Assembly (NCBI RefSeq): GCF_016481275.1
Contig: NZ_JAEMNW010000001.1
Span: 868,001-932,000, forward strand
DNA length: 64,000 nt
From: Antrihabitans auranticaus
GTDB lineage: Bacteria; Actinomycetota; Actinomycetes; Mycobacteriales; Mycobacteriaceae
Reading direction: 5' to 3'
The notes beneath the pieces were generated by a model, which had not been told where the DNA came from, did no database searches, and saw only the letters and a program-made list of their open reading frames with translations. Made by a program: the position numbers and the translations under genes. Each line of letters opens with the position of its first letter. The stretch's first letter is position 1. This document shows positions 1 to 8,375 of the stretch, piece after piece.

Positions 1-44
1 GAGGTGTCGACGACCAGCGGACGCTCATGTGGCGAGGCCGGCAT
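1..44 (-). CDS. possible 5' end of a divergent gene (partial)
   Basis: An ATG read leftwards from position 44 opens a frame (MPASPHERPLVVDT) with no stop before the window edge. A purine-rich stretch (AAGGGTGG) lies a few bases upstream. With only 14 codons no family can be named. Its position, back to back with the ethanolamine operon, would suit a regulator or an acetaldehyde-processing enzyme, but that is only inference. Confidence 0.3.
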   Translation of the reverse strand, partial: MPASPHERPLVVDT

Positions 45-328
45 CGCCACCACCCTTCAGTCTTCGACCCGAGTTCCTGCCAGCGTCGAGCCGGTTTATT
101 TCCGAAGTGTGAACGCTATGTTTCCGTTACGTTACGTCGGCCGAGAAAATCAGGGCGGGTATTTCTCACCAAACTTTGCAGAGACGTATGTCGGCCGTCA
201 CATCGCAGGGCTAGTGTCGAAACAAGGACGATCGATCAGTCCGCCCCGGCAGTCCCATTCCGGCCGTCGAATTCGATTGCGATCGTTGATTTTTACCTGC
301 CGTCTACCGCCACAGCTGGAGTCGCGTC
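45..328. promoter_or_regulatory. intergenic region upstream of the ethanolamine operon
   Basis: No convincing gene is seen here; the open frames are shadows. The stretch contains CGTTACGTTACG near 127-138 and two copies of GTCGGCCG about 53 bp apart (near 137 and 190). It presumably holds the promoter of the permease gene. GGAG seven bases before the ATG at 329 serves as its ribosome binding site. Confidence 0.4.
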
Positions 329-1741
329 ATGTCCGCCACCGAAACATCCGCGCTCGAATCGAGCGACTACCTCGCCAAGCGTCAACTGAAGAAGGGCACC
401 GCCGGCTGGGTGCTGCTCGCCGGACTCGGTGTCAGCTATGTCGTCTCGGGCGACTACTCCGGCTGGAACTTCGGCCTCGAGCAGGGCGGTTTCGGCGGTC
501 TTGCAATCGCGGCGGTCGTCATCGCGGCGATGTACTTCGCAATGGTGCTAGGCATGGCCGAGATGTCGTCGGCCTTGCCCGCGGCAGGTGGCGGATACAC
601 CTTCGCTCGCCGCGCGCTGGGGCCGTGGGGCGGATTCGCCACCGGCACAGCAATTCTCATCGAGTACGCGATTGCGCCCGCCGCCATCGCGACTTTCATC
701 GGCGCCTACGTCGAGTCCCTGGGACTCTTCGGTATCCACGACGGGTGGTGGGTCTACCTCGCCGTGTATGCCCTGTTCATCGGCATCCACCTGAGCGGAG
801 CCGGTGAGGCGCTGAAGGTGATGTTCGTGATCACGGCGATCGCGCTGATCGGTCTTGCGGTGTTCGTGGTCGCCGCAATCGCACACTTCGACCTCTCGAA
901 CCTGACCAACATTCCCGCCACGGACGCAGCGGGTGCATCCGCATTCCTGCCGCACGGCTATCTCGGCGTCTGGGCGGCTATCCCATTCGCCATCTGGTTC
1001 TTCCTCGCTGTCGAGGGTGTGCCGCTCGCGGCTGAAGAGACGAAGGACCCGGAGAAGAACGTGCCGCGCGGAATCGTTGCGGCAATGTCGATTCTGCTGG
1101 TCACATGTGCTCTCGTCCTTGTTCTGACGACGGGTGCAGGCGGTGCCGACGCCATGCAGACCTCCGGAAACCCGCTCGTGGAAGCGCTCGGCGACAGCGG
1201 CGCTGCGAAGGTCGTCAACTACATCGGGCTCGCCGGACTCATCGCCAGCTTCTTCTCGATCATCTACGCCTATTCCCGTCAGCTGTTCGCGCTCTCTCGT
1301 GCGGGTTACCTGCCCAGGGCGTTGTCGGTCACCAATTCGCGCAAGGCACCTGTTCTCGCGCTGATCGTTCCGGGCGTCATCGGATTCGCCCTGACGTTCA
1401 CCGGCAAGGGGGCGATGCTGCTGAACATGGCGGTGTTCGGAGCCGCTGTCAGTTACGTGCTCATGATGATCAGCCACATCGTTCTGCGCCGCCGCGAGCC
1501 CGAGATGCAGAGGCCCTACCGCACGCCGGGCGGCACGATCACCACCGGATTCGCGCTCGTCATCGCCTCTCTCGCCGTCGTCGCAACGTTCCTTGTCGAC
1601 AGCACCGCCGCGATCTGCTGCCTCGCAGTGTTTGCCGCCTTCATGGCCTACTTCGGCTTGTACAGCCGGCACCACCTCGTGGCAAACTCCCCCGACGAAG
1701 AGTTCGCGGCGCTCGCTCGCGCCGAAGCGGATCTCGGATGA
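329..1741 (+). CDS. eat: ethanolamine permease (APC superfamily)
   Basis: Probable inner-membrane importer of ethanolamine, feeding the ammonia-lyase encoded directly downstream. The protein has 470 residues, normal for APC-superfamily permeases. A short soluble N-terminus is followed by about twelve hydrophobic spans; the first carries VVSGDYSGWNFGL, typical of the ethanolamine permease branch of amino acid/polyamine transporters. The ATG at 329 is preceded by GGAG at seven bases. The stop overlaps the start of eutB (ATGA at 1738-1741), so the genes are translationally coupled. The substrate is inferred from similarity of the N-terminal region and from the operon; another amine is possible without that context. 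Confidence 0.9.
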   Translation: MSATETSALESSDYLAKRQLKKGTAGWVLLAGLGVSYVVSGDYSGWNFGLEQGGFGGLAIAAVVIAAMYFAMVLGMAEMSSALPAAGGGYTFARRALGPWGGFATGTAILIEYAIAPAAIATFIGAYVESLGLFGIHDGWWVYLAVYALFIGIHLSGAGEALKVMFVITAIALIGLAVFVVAAIAHFDLSNLTNIPATDAAGASAFLPHGYLGVWAAIPFAIWFFLAVEGVPLAAEETKDPEKNVPRGIVAAMSILLVTCALVLVLTTGAGGADAMQTSGNPLVEALGDSGAAKVVNYIGLAGLIASFFSIIYAYSRQLFALSRAGYLPRALSVTNSRKAPVLALIVPGVIGFALTFTGKGAMLLNMAVFGAAVSYVLMMISHIVLRRREPEMQRPYRTPGGTITTGFALVIASLAVVATFLVDSTAAICCLAVFAAFMAYFGLYSRHHLVANSPDEEFAALARAEADLG

Positions 1742-3147
1742 GCTACCACCAGCACATTTCGGGCACGACCTACACGTTCGATTCGCTCGTGGAGGTAATG
1801 GCGAAGGCGACGCCGCTCCGCTCCGGCGACCAATTGGCCGGGTGCGCGGCCGAATCCGATGCCGAGCGTGCCGCCGCATCATGGGTCCTCGCGGATCTCC
1901 CGCTGACGACATTTCTCGAAGAGCAGGTCGTTCCGTACGAAACCGACGCGGTCACCCGGTTGATTCTGGATAGCCATGACCGGTCCGCGTTCGCACCCGT
2001 CGCCCACCTGACCGTCGGCGGATTCCGGGACTGGTTGCTGGAAACCGCCGCTCGACCGGGCGGAGCGACCACACTGACCGCTGTCTCGGCCGGCCTGACG
2101 CCCGAAATGGTTGCGGCAGTGTCGAAGATCATGCGCAACCAGGATCTGATCGCGGTGGCTCGGGCATTGCGCGTCACCTCGGCGTTCCGCACCACGCTCG
2201 GCTTGCCCGGGCGAATTGCGACCCGGCTCCAGCCGAACCATCCGACCGACGATCCCCGGGGAATCGCGGCCGCGACGCTGGACGGTCTCCTCATGGGCTG
2301 CGGTGACGCGGTGATCGGCATCAATCCTGCGACCGACTCACCCCGCGCCACAGCCGACCTGCTTTTTCTGCTCGACGACATCCGCACCCGATTCGATATC
2401 CCGATGCAGTCGTGCGTGCTTTCCCACGTGACGACCACGATGGAGCTGATCGAGCGAAATGTTCCGGTGGACTTGATGTTTCAGTCCATCGCCGGCACCG
2501 AGGGCGCGAATACGAGCTTCGGCGTCACGATTCCGATGTTGCTCGAGGCGAATGAAGCGACCAGGTCACTGCAGCGGGGTACCGTCGGTGACAACGTCAT
2601 GTACCTGGAAACCGGTCAGGGATCGGCACTTTCGGCAGGTGCCCACCTCGGAACCGGCGGCAAGCCTGTTGACCAGCAGACGCTCGAAACGCGGGCCTAC
2701 GCTGTCGCGCGCAGACTCGATCCACTGCTCGTCAACACGGTCGTCGGGTTCATCGGGCCCGAATACCTTTACGACGGAAAACAAATCATTCGTGCGGGCC
2801 TCGAGGACCACTTCTGCGGCAAATTGCTCGGCCTGCCGATGGGTGTCGACGTGTGCTACACGAATCACGCCGAAGCCGATCAGGACGACATGGACAACCT
2901 GCTCACGCTGCTCGGCGTCGCAGGTGCCGCTTTTGTGATTGCAGTTCCAGGTGCCGACGACGTCATGCTCGGCTATCAGAGCCTGTCGTTCCACGACGCG
3001 CTCTATGTCCGCCAGGTCCTCGGTCTGCGGCCGGCACCCGAGTTCGAAGCGTGGCTGCAGACGCTCGGGATGGCCGACGAGCACGGGCGGATCGTTCCCG
3101 TCGATGCGGCCACATCTCCCCTCCTTGCACTGGCGGCCACCCGATGA
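1738..3147 (+). CDS. eutB: ethanolamine ammonia-lyase large subunit EutB
   Basis: Large catalytic subunit of the adenosylcobalamin-dependent enzyme that splits ethanolamine into acetaldehyde and ammonia. The 469-residue length matches the family. The protein shows GCGDAVIGINPATDS, the stretch around VLSHVTTTMELI and MFQSIAGTEGANTSFGV, and CYTNHAEADQDDMDNL, all recognisable EutB blocks of the TIM-barrel active site. The start is the ATG overlapping the permease stop; longer frames upstream are shadows. The gene overlaps eutC by four bases. No shell-protein genes, eutA reactivase or acetaldehyde dehydrogenase lie nearby, so a cytosolic, microcompartment-free pathway is likely. It depends on cobalamin supplied from elsewhere. 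Confidence 0.97.
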   Translation: MSYHQHISGTTYTFDSLVEVMAKATPLRSGDQLAGCAAESDAERAAASWVLADLPLTTFLEEQVVPYETDAVTRLILDSHDRSAFAPVAHLTVGGFRDWLLETAARPGGATTLTAVSAGLTPEMVAAVSKIMRNQDLIAVARALRVTSAFRTTLGLPGRIATRLQPNHPTDDPRGIAAATLDGLLMGCGDAVIGINPATDSPRATADLLFLLDDIRTRFDIPMQSCVLSHVTTTMELIERNVPVDLMFQSIAGTEGANTSFGVTIPMLLEANEATRSLQRGTVGDNVMYLETGQGSALSAGAHLGTGGKPVDQQTLETRAYAVARRLDPLLVNTVVGFIGPEYLYDGKQIIRAGLEDHFCGKLLGLPMGVDVCYTNHAEADQDDMDNLLTLLGVAGAAFVIAVPGADDVMLGYQSLSFHDALYVRQVLGLRPAPEFEAWLQTLGMADEHGRIVPVDAATSPLLALAATR

Positions 3148-3902
3148 ACCGCGACCCGGACGTGTGGTCTCCGCTACGACTGTCGACCCAAGCCCGAATA
3201 GGTTTGGGGCGCAGTGGAAATTCACTTCCGTCTCAGCGTGTGCTGGAATTCAAGGCCGCTCATGCGGCTGCACGCGACGCCGTACACGTCCCTTTCGACG
3301 CCGACGCGATGCTGGACCGAATCGGACAGGCGGGAATCGGCCGGCCATCCCTGGTCTACAGCAACGCCGGCTCGCGCAGCGAGTATCTGCGGCGACCCGA
3401 TCTCGGCCGCACACCGGCCGACCTGACCACCCTGACCCGCACCGCGGACGACATCGGCTTCGTCCTCGCCGACGGCTTGTCACCGCGCGCGCTCGCCGAG
3501 CACGGCGCTGGACTGCTCGATGCCTTGATCATGGAGTTGAGCCCGCATTTCAGCATCGCACCACCGGTCGTCGCAGTTCAGGCCCGTGTTGCGTTGGGCG
3601 ATCACATCGGGCACGCATTGGGGGTGCGCACGACGATCATGCTGATCGGCGAACGTCCCGGGCTGTCCGTTGCAGACAGCCTTGGCATCTACCTCACACA
3701 CAATCCCGAGCCAGGTCGCACGGATGCGGATCGCAACTGCATTTCCAACATCCATCCGCCCGACGGATTGGACTACGCACGCGCGGCCAAGATCACTGCG
3801 GCCCTTGTCGCGGGTGCGCGCCGCCTCGGGAGGTCCGGCGTCGCTTTGAAAGACACGTCGGCCGAGGAACTCGCTGCGGCGGAAACCCTGACCCTGGAGT
3901 AG
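3144..3902 (+). CDS. eutC: ethanolamine ammonia-lyase small subunit EutC
   Basis: Small subunit that completes the cobalamin-binding active site with EutB. The 252 residues are shorter than the roughly 295 of enterobacterial EutC, mainly at the N-terminus, as in many actinobacterial versions. The diagnostic segment GERPGLSVADSLGIYLTHNP, followed by RNCISNIHPPDGLDYARAA, is present. The start ATG overlaps the eutB stop (ATGA 3144-3147), which fixes subunit coupling. The gene ends three bases before the stop of the opposing gene at 3906, so there is no room for a separate terminator between the convergent transcripts. Confidence 0.95.
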   Translation: MNRDPDVWSPLRLSTQARIGLGRSGNSLPSQRVLEFKAAHAAARDAVHVPFDADAMLDRIGQAGIGRPSLVYSNAGSRSEYLRRPDLGRTPADLTTLTRTADDIGFVLADGLSPRALAEHGAGLLDALIMELSPHFSIAPPVVAVQARVALGDHIGHALGVRTTIMLIGERPGLSVADSLGIYLTHNPEPGRTDADRNCISNIHPPDGLDYARAAKITAALVAGARRLGRSGVALKDTSAEELAAAETLTLE

Positions 3903-3905
3903 TGG

Positions 3906-4985
3906 CTACCAACCTGCGAATCCGGATGGATCGTGTCGGCCCATCGACGCGTGTTCGAACATGCCCCACCCCTCCGCGCCGTTACACGTGGCGCGCGCGA
4001 CGTGGTCCGAAACACCCCATGGCACAAGGCCTTTGACGGCGTCCGACGTCAGGTCGTAGGTGGAGTGCAGGGACCAGTCCGCGCCCTTCCACTGTCCGTG
4101 ACTCCATTCCGGATCACCGCCGTACCCGCAGCCGACGTGCAACGGGACGAACCCGCGCGTCTCGACCTCGACGACGAGCGCCTCTCCTGCAGGCGTGGTC
4201 AGGTGGAGCTTGGCTCCCAACGGATGCCGAGTGCCTGTCGCATAGTCGATCTCGACGCGCGGCCACCCGAGTTGTTCGACTCGGCCGTCCGCGAAGACCC
4301 GGCACGCGTCGTTGAGGGTCCGGTAGCCGTCGGGCTGTTCTTGTACGATGACGATCAGTGCAAAATCGTCGAACCGCAGAGGTACGTATAGCCACCAAAA
4401 GCCTTGCGACGTAGACGGAATCCCTGCGGGATCGGGGTCACCGGAGGGCCGGATGCCCCAGGACCGGTCACGCGTTCCGAGCCACGTGTCCGGTGTGACG
4501 TCGTAGTCCTTGCCAGCGACGTGGAGGGCTCCGGACCAGGAGCCGACCTGCGCGAAGCGCTCGGCGTCGAGGGTTGGCCGCGCCGGGCCGAGCATCAGAT
4601 GCGGCTGTTCGAGCACGGCCGGGAAGGAGCCGTTCCAGGTGAGGTCGAATCCCAGCTCGTCGTGCTCGCAGATGACACGAATCGTGTTGAGCGGGTCCAC
4701 AACCTCGACGCGATAGCCGCCGACCGCTTGGTCGAGCGAGCGCTCGCCCAGAGCGTCCGAGAACCGGATCGAGTGCAGCGTCTCACCGACCCGGACCGTG
4801 GCGTACGCATCGCGCACCCCGAGATTGGGGTAGGTCCCCATTCCCGTGACGACGAAGACATCGCCGGTTCGATCGTGTGCGTTGAGGTAGCACCTGTCGT
4901 AGAAGTGCCGGTCGCTGGTGACCGGACGGGCCATCGTCAACGGCGCCTGATGGATCGGATATTCGTCGAGTGCAATGGGTTTCAC
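3906..4985 (-). CDS. DUF7064/AttH-like beta-barrel protein of unknown function
   Basis: A 359-residue soluble protein with no signal peptide. Its sequence is rich in W, G and beta-prone segments (GTYPNLGVRDAYATVRVG; GFWWLYVPLRFDDFALIVIV; AEGWGMFEHASMG), resembling the two-lobed lipocalin-like proteins related to AttH and carotenoid hydratase CrtC (DUF7064/7065 in my judgement). The start is GTG at 4985, overlapping the stop of the phosphotransferase gene by four bases, so the two are co-translated. Such pairs occur near steroid and aromatic catabolism genes in mycolata. No catalytic residues can be assigned and the substrate is unknown. Confidence 0.55.
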   Translation of the reverse strand: MKPIALDEYPIHQAPLTMARPVTSDRHFYDRCYLNAHDRTGDVFVVTGMGTYPNLGVRDAYATVRVGETLHSIRFSDALGERSLDQAVGGYRVEVVDPLNTIRVICEHDELGFDLTWNGSFPAVLEQPHLMLGPARPTLDAERFAQVGSWSGALHVAGKDYDVTPDTWLGTRDRSWGIRPSGDPDPAGIPSTSQGFWWLYVPLRFDDFALIVIVQEQPDGYRTLNDACRVFADGRVEQLGWPRVEIDYATGTRHPLGAKLHLTTPAGEALVVEVETRGFVPLHVGCGYGGDPEWSHGQWKGADWSLHSTYDLTSDAVKGLVPWGVSDHVARATCNGAEGWGMFEHASMGRHDPSGFAGW

Positions 4986-6085
4986 GCCATCAGCCTCTCG
5001 AGCAGTGCGCGGTGCATGACGTAGTCGTCGGGGTCGTCGGGGACGGTCTGTTCACCGAAGTGAATCATTCGCCGTCTGATTCGCGCCATTACGATGCCGT
5101 GCCGCAACGCCGCGTAGACGAGATACCAATGCAGGTCGGTGATTTCGTGTCCGGATGCGGCCGAATACGTCGCGGCGTACTCCTCCGGCTTCGCGAACTC
5201 CGGCATTCCCGGCTGGTCGAACATGTCCGCGATGTCCTGAAAGAAGGCGTGCACCATCGGGAACCACGCAATGTCGAGACCCCGGGGCGAGATAGTCGCC
5301 ATCTCCCAGTCGAGCACCGCGGCCGGCGTGAAGCCGTCGAACAGGATATTTCCGGGACGCGCATCACCCCACGACAGGACCGGGTCACCCTGGTCGGTAG
5401 GCCAACGTTCTTCGAGCCACGCGAATGCGCGCTCGAGAATGGGAATCCGCACGCCGTCGTCGGCGTAGGTCCAGGCGTAATAGCCGCGCTCACGGTCGAA
5501 ATGGGAACGCAGCGGGTCTGGCCCAGCTTCGTCGATCAACTGCTGCGGAAGCGAGTCGACGGGTACGGAATGGACCGCCGCAACGATTTCGGCGGTGACG
5601 TCCTGCAGGCCGCGGCGCTGCTCGAGTGTTGCCTCCAGTAGCCAACCGGTGAAGATGTAGGGCGGGTTGTCGATCGGGACCCGACCGCTGACGGCGCCCA
5701 TGACGATGAACGGCGAGCCGAGCAGTTCCCCGGTCGGCTCGAACCCGACAAGCGGCGGAATCGGGACGACGTCTGCCGCGGCGACCGCTGCCATCACGTC
5801 GAATTGCCGCTTCAGGTCGTAATTCGGAAAGACCGGAAACGATGAACTGTCCGGGGCGAGGCGGGCGACGAAGTCCCTTCGCTGACCGTCCCACTCCGCT
5901 GTGAAAAACACCGTCACACTCGACATTCCGCCACCGCTCGGCGGGTGCACGTCGACGACGGACACCGGACCCGACGAGTTCAGCACCGGTCCCAACCAGC
6001 TGCCGAGAGCCTCGCCCACCTCCCCCAGGTCGCGCTGATGGACGGTCATCTTCGTTTCTGCCGTGACGTCATGGTCCGCAGTCAT
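4982..6085 (-). CDS. phosphotransferase family protein (APH/choline-kinase fold)
   Basis: Protein-kinase-like phosphotransferase of about 367 residues. It shows the catalytic loop LSWGDARPGNILFDG (the usual HGD is WGD, common in this actinobacterial branch) and the metal-binding VLDWEMATI. Family members phosphorylate small molecules, and some are annotated beside acyl-CoA dehydrogenases; the substrate here is unknown. I chose ATG 6085 because AGGAGG sits five bases upstream; an in-frame GTG at 6103 lacks a ribosome binding site. The gene is translationally coupled to the DUF7064-like gene downstream and lies directly behind the palindrome at 6096-6109. Confidence 0.8.
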   Translation of the reverse strand: MTADHDVTAETKMTVHQRDLGEVGEALGSWLGPVLNSSGPVSVVDVHPPSGGGMSSVTVFFTAEWDGQRRDFVARLAPDSSSFPVFPNYDLKRQFDVMAAVAAADVVPIPPLVGFEPTGELLGSPFIVMGAVSGRVPIDNPPYIFTGWLLEATLEQRRGLQDVTAEIVAAVHSVPVDSLPQQLIDEAGPDPLRSHFDRERGYYAWTYADDGVRIPILERAFAWLEERWPTDQGDPVLSWGDARPGNILFDGFTPAAVLDWEMATISPRGLDIAWFPMVHAFFQDIADMFDQPGMPEFAKPEEYAATYSAASGHEITDLHWYLVYAALRHGIVMARIRRRMIHFGEQTVPDDPDDYVMHRALLERLMA

Positions 6086-6095
6086 GCCATCCTCC

Positions 6096-6109
6096 TGGAA
6101 CACGTTCTA
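6096..6109. promoter_or_regulatory. KstR-like palindrome TGGAACACGTTCTA
   Basis: This 14-bp site fits TNNAACNNGTTNNA, the published recognition pattern of the TetR-family cholesterol-catabolism repressor KstR in mycobacteria and rhodococci. It lies 11 bp upstream of the phosphotransferase start, a position suited to repression. The match is short enough to occur by chance in 64 kb, so it is only suggestive. Confidence 0.5.
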
Positions 6110-6151
6110 TTTTTGTGGAACATAGTCCTGTGTGGAGGCATGGGGCAAGGG

Positions 6152-6808
6152 TCAGGCCTGCGCTGGCTCCGAACCCGTAGTCAGCCGCGCGTCTACAACC
6201 AACCCGGCAACGCCGATTGCTATGCAGATACCCGACAGCACAAGCAGCGCAGGGTTGGTGCGACCGGTCAGTGCGTCACCGAGGACCACCACGCCGACCG
6301 TCCCTGGAATCACACCGACGAGCGTCGCGAACATATACGGCGCCAACCTGATCGACGAGACACCGGCGCAGTAGTTCACGACCGAGAACGGCACGGGCGC
6401 TATCAATCGGAGCGACCCGACGGCGAGCCAACCGCGTTTCGCCAGCCGCGTGTCGACGGCCTGCACGGCGGGGTGCGTCAGGTGCCTGGCGAACACATCG
6501 CGACCCAATGCCCGGACGAGCAGAAAGGCGAGCGCAGCGCTCAGCGTGGTCGCCGAAACCGCGACGAGAATCCCTGTCACGGAGCCGAAGAGCAGGCCGG
6601 ACGCGAGCGTGAATGCCGTGCGTGGGAACGGCAGAACACACACCACCGTGTGCGCGACGAAGAAGAGCAGGGGAAACGCCGGACCGACCGAACGCGCCCA
6701 ATCTCTGATCTGCTGGGCATCGGGTAGTGGGAGCACGATCGCGGCAACGAGCAACGCGGCAAGGACCACGAGGAGAACGGCAACCCTCGGGTCCCGGAAT
6801 CGCTTCAC
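6152..6808 (-). CDS. TVP38/TMEM64 family membrane protein
   Basis: Multi-spanning inner-membrane protein of 218 residues with the VTT (SNARE-associated/DedA-like) domain. Hydrophobic spans begin at about residue 10 (VAVLLVVLAALLVAAIVLPL). The core contains AFTLASGLLFGSVTGILVAV and YCAGVSSIRLAPYMFATLVG, the glycine-rich re-entrant segments typical of the family. The role may be lipid scrambling or membrane homeostasis; the substrate is not known. The start is GTG at 6808. It is divergent from the TetR gene at 6901 and may share that intergenic region. Confidence 0.85.
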   Translation of the reverse strand: MKRFRDPRVAVLLVVLAALLVAAIVLPLPDAQQIRDWARSVGPAFPLLFFVAHTVVCVLPFPRTAFTLASGLLFGSVTGILVAVSATTLSAALAFLLVRALGRDVFARHLTHPAVQAVDTRLAKRGWLAVGSLRLIAPVPFSVVNYCAGVSSIRLAPYMFATLVGVIPGTVGVVVLGDALTGRTNPALLVLSGICIAIGVAGLVVDARLTTGSEPAQA

Positions 6809-6869
6809 GCAGCTCAGGCTACCGCCCGCGAGCGCAGGCCCACTTGCGATCTGCCGCCTGGCGGCGCAT

Positions 6870-6886
6870 TATGAACATTGTTCATA
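6870..6886. promoter_or_regulatory. 17-bp palindromic operator TATGAACATTGTTCATA
   Basis: A perfect inverted repeat around one central base, 14 bp before the TetR start and inside the promoter region shared with the TVP38 gene. The same TATGAAC/GTTCATA half-sites recur at 38017-38049 before the lipase. It is most simply the autoregulatory operator of the TetR protein encoded at 6901. Confidence 0.75.
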
Positions 6887-6900
6887 TTGAGCGGAGGGTG

Positions 6901-7500
6901 ATGGCGACCAAATGGGGCGATCGCGAAGGACGGCGTCGCGACATACTGCGCGCCGGCCGAATGCTGTTGCGTGAGAAGGGTCTCGTTGCACTGCAGATGC
7001 GCGAGGTCGCACGCGAAGCCGGCATCGCCCTCGGCACCGTCTACAGGTACTTCCCGACGAAGGAGGCACTCTTCGCCGTGATGTACGCCGAGCGACTCGA
7101 TCAGATGTACGCCGAGCTCGAGCCCGTCATGAACCAACTCGCGGAGTTCGAGGATCAGTTCGTCGCAGTCGCGACGATGTACCGCGACGTCTACGCAGAG
7201 TTCGGCAAGGAGATCGACATCATGGCGATTCTGGGCCAACGCCCCGACCTCGAACCCGAGGCGCGCGACCAACTCGTCACTGCCGCACTCCGCCTGCTGA
7301 GCTGGTTTCGCAAGCTGATCGACGACGCCGGCGTCGACGAGCCCGATCTCGCGGTGACGGTGCTGTGGTCGACAGTCGTCGGCCTCGCCAACCGCTTTAC
7401 GAGCGCGCGGCACGAGGTTCTCACACATGCCTGGGACGACACAGTCGAATTTGCCGCGCGCACTCTCGTCCGCGGTCTCGCTATCGAAAGGTCGCTATGA
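6901..7500 (+). CDS. TetR family transcriptional regulator
   Basis: A 199-residue DNA-binding repressor. The N-terminal helix-turn-helix is REVAREAGIALGTVYRYFPTKEALF (roughly residues 38-60), followed by an all-helical ligand domain. It heads a three-gene coupled operon with an SDR and an acyl-CoA ligase; its stop overlaps the SDR start (ATGA 7497-7500). The start is uncertain: ATG 6901 follows GGAGGG closely, while an in-frame ATG at 6871 would put the start inside the operator. It probably senses a lipid or acyl-CoA-related ligand handled by its operon and represses via 6870-6886 and perhaps 38017-38049. Confidence 0.88.
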   Translation: MATKWGDREGRRRDILRAGRMLLREKGLVALQMREVAREAGIALGTVYRYFPTKEALFAVMYAERLDQMYAELEPVMNQLAEFEDQFVAVATMYRDVYAEFGKEIDIMAILGQRPDLEPEARDQLVTAALRLLSWFRKLIDDAGVDEPDLAVTVLWSTVVGLANRFTSARHEVLTHAWDDTVEFAARTLVRGLAIERSL

Positions 7501-8375
7501 ACATTCCGAACATCCTGCTGGACCGCTTGGTCAATCCGCCACGATCCACCGATCCGGATCGGCTCCGCCGGGCCGTCCAGGGCAAGAAGGTACTGGTGAC
7601 CGGGGCGTCCTTCGGTCTCGGCGAAGCCACCGCACGCAAGCTCGGCGCGGCGGGCGCAACCGTACTGCTCGTCGCGCGGACCGCTGAGAAGCTCGACGAC
7701 GTTGCGGCATCGATCAACGCCGGCGGAGGCTCGGCGGTCACCTACGCCGTCGACCTCACCGACGAGCCGGCCACTGCAGAGCTGGCGAAGCGGATCACCG
7801 AGGAATACGGTGCGCTGGACATCGTCGTGAACAACGCCGGAAAGTCGATTCGCCGCTCACTCGACTTGCAATACGACCGCCCGCAGGACTTTCAGCGGAC
7901 GATCGACATCAACTACCTCGGCCCGATACGGCTGCTACTGGGACTGCTGCCGGCGATGCGCGAGGCAGGTGCCGGGCACATCGTCAACATTTCTACGATC
8001 GGCGTACGGATCTCTCCCGCGCCGCGCTGGGGCGCGTACCAGGCCTCGAAGGGCGCATTCGACACCTGGCTGCGCAGCGTCGGCCCCGAGCTGCGCGCCG
8101 ACGGCGTGCGAATCAGTTCCCTCTACATGGGTCTGATCTACACCCGGATGAGCGCGCCGACGCCGACGCTGCGCAATCTTCCAGGCCTGCACCCCGACGA
8201 AGCAGCGGACATCGTGTCGAAGGCAATCATCGAGCGCCCGCGCACGATCGAGCCGTGGTGGGTGGGGTCCGCAGAATTGGCGTCGACGATCGCTTCCGGC
8301 CCGCTCGACCTCGCACTCCGGATCATGCATCGCAACTCTGCGGATTCGGAAAGCGCTCGGGGCAGCGAGCGATGA
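7497..8375 (+). CDS. short-chain dehydrogenase/reductase
   Basis: NAD(P)-dependent oxidoreductase with a Rossmann fold, 292 residues, slightly longer than a classical SDR because of a 30-residue N-terminal lead. It has the cofactor motif TGASFGLG (35-42), NNAG (112-115) and the active site YQASK (Tyr181, Lys185) with a serine in NISTIG. It overlaps the TetR stop and the ligase start by four bases each. Paired with an acyl-CoA ligase it may act on a hydroxyacyl or long-chain alcohol substrate; the specificity is inference only. Confidence 0.9.
   Translation: MNIPNILLDRLVNPPRSTDPDRLRRAVQGKKVLVTGASFGLGEATARKLGAAGATVLLVARTAEKLDDVAASINAGGGSAVTYAVDLTDEPATAELAKRITEEYGALDIVVNNAGKSIRRSLDLQYDRPQDFQRTIDINYLGPIRLLLGLLPAMREAGAGHIVNISTIGVRISPAPRWGAYQASKGAFDTWLRSVGPELRADGVRISSLYMGLIYTRMSAPTPTLRNLPGLHPDEAADIVSKAIIERPRTIEPWWVGSAELASTIASGPLDLALRIMHRNSADSESARGSER

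Noticed and set aside
548-1912. A 454-codon minus-strand open frame opposite the ethanolamine permease
   Set aside because: A shadow frame caused by high third-position GC; the plus strand encodes clear transporter and EutB motifs.
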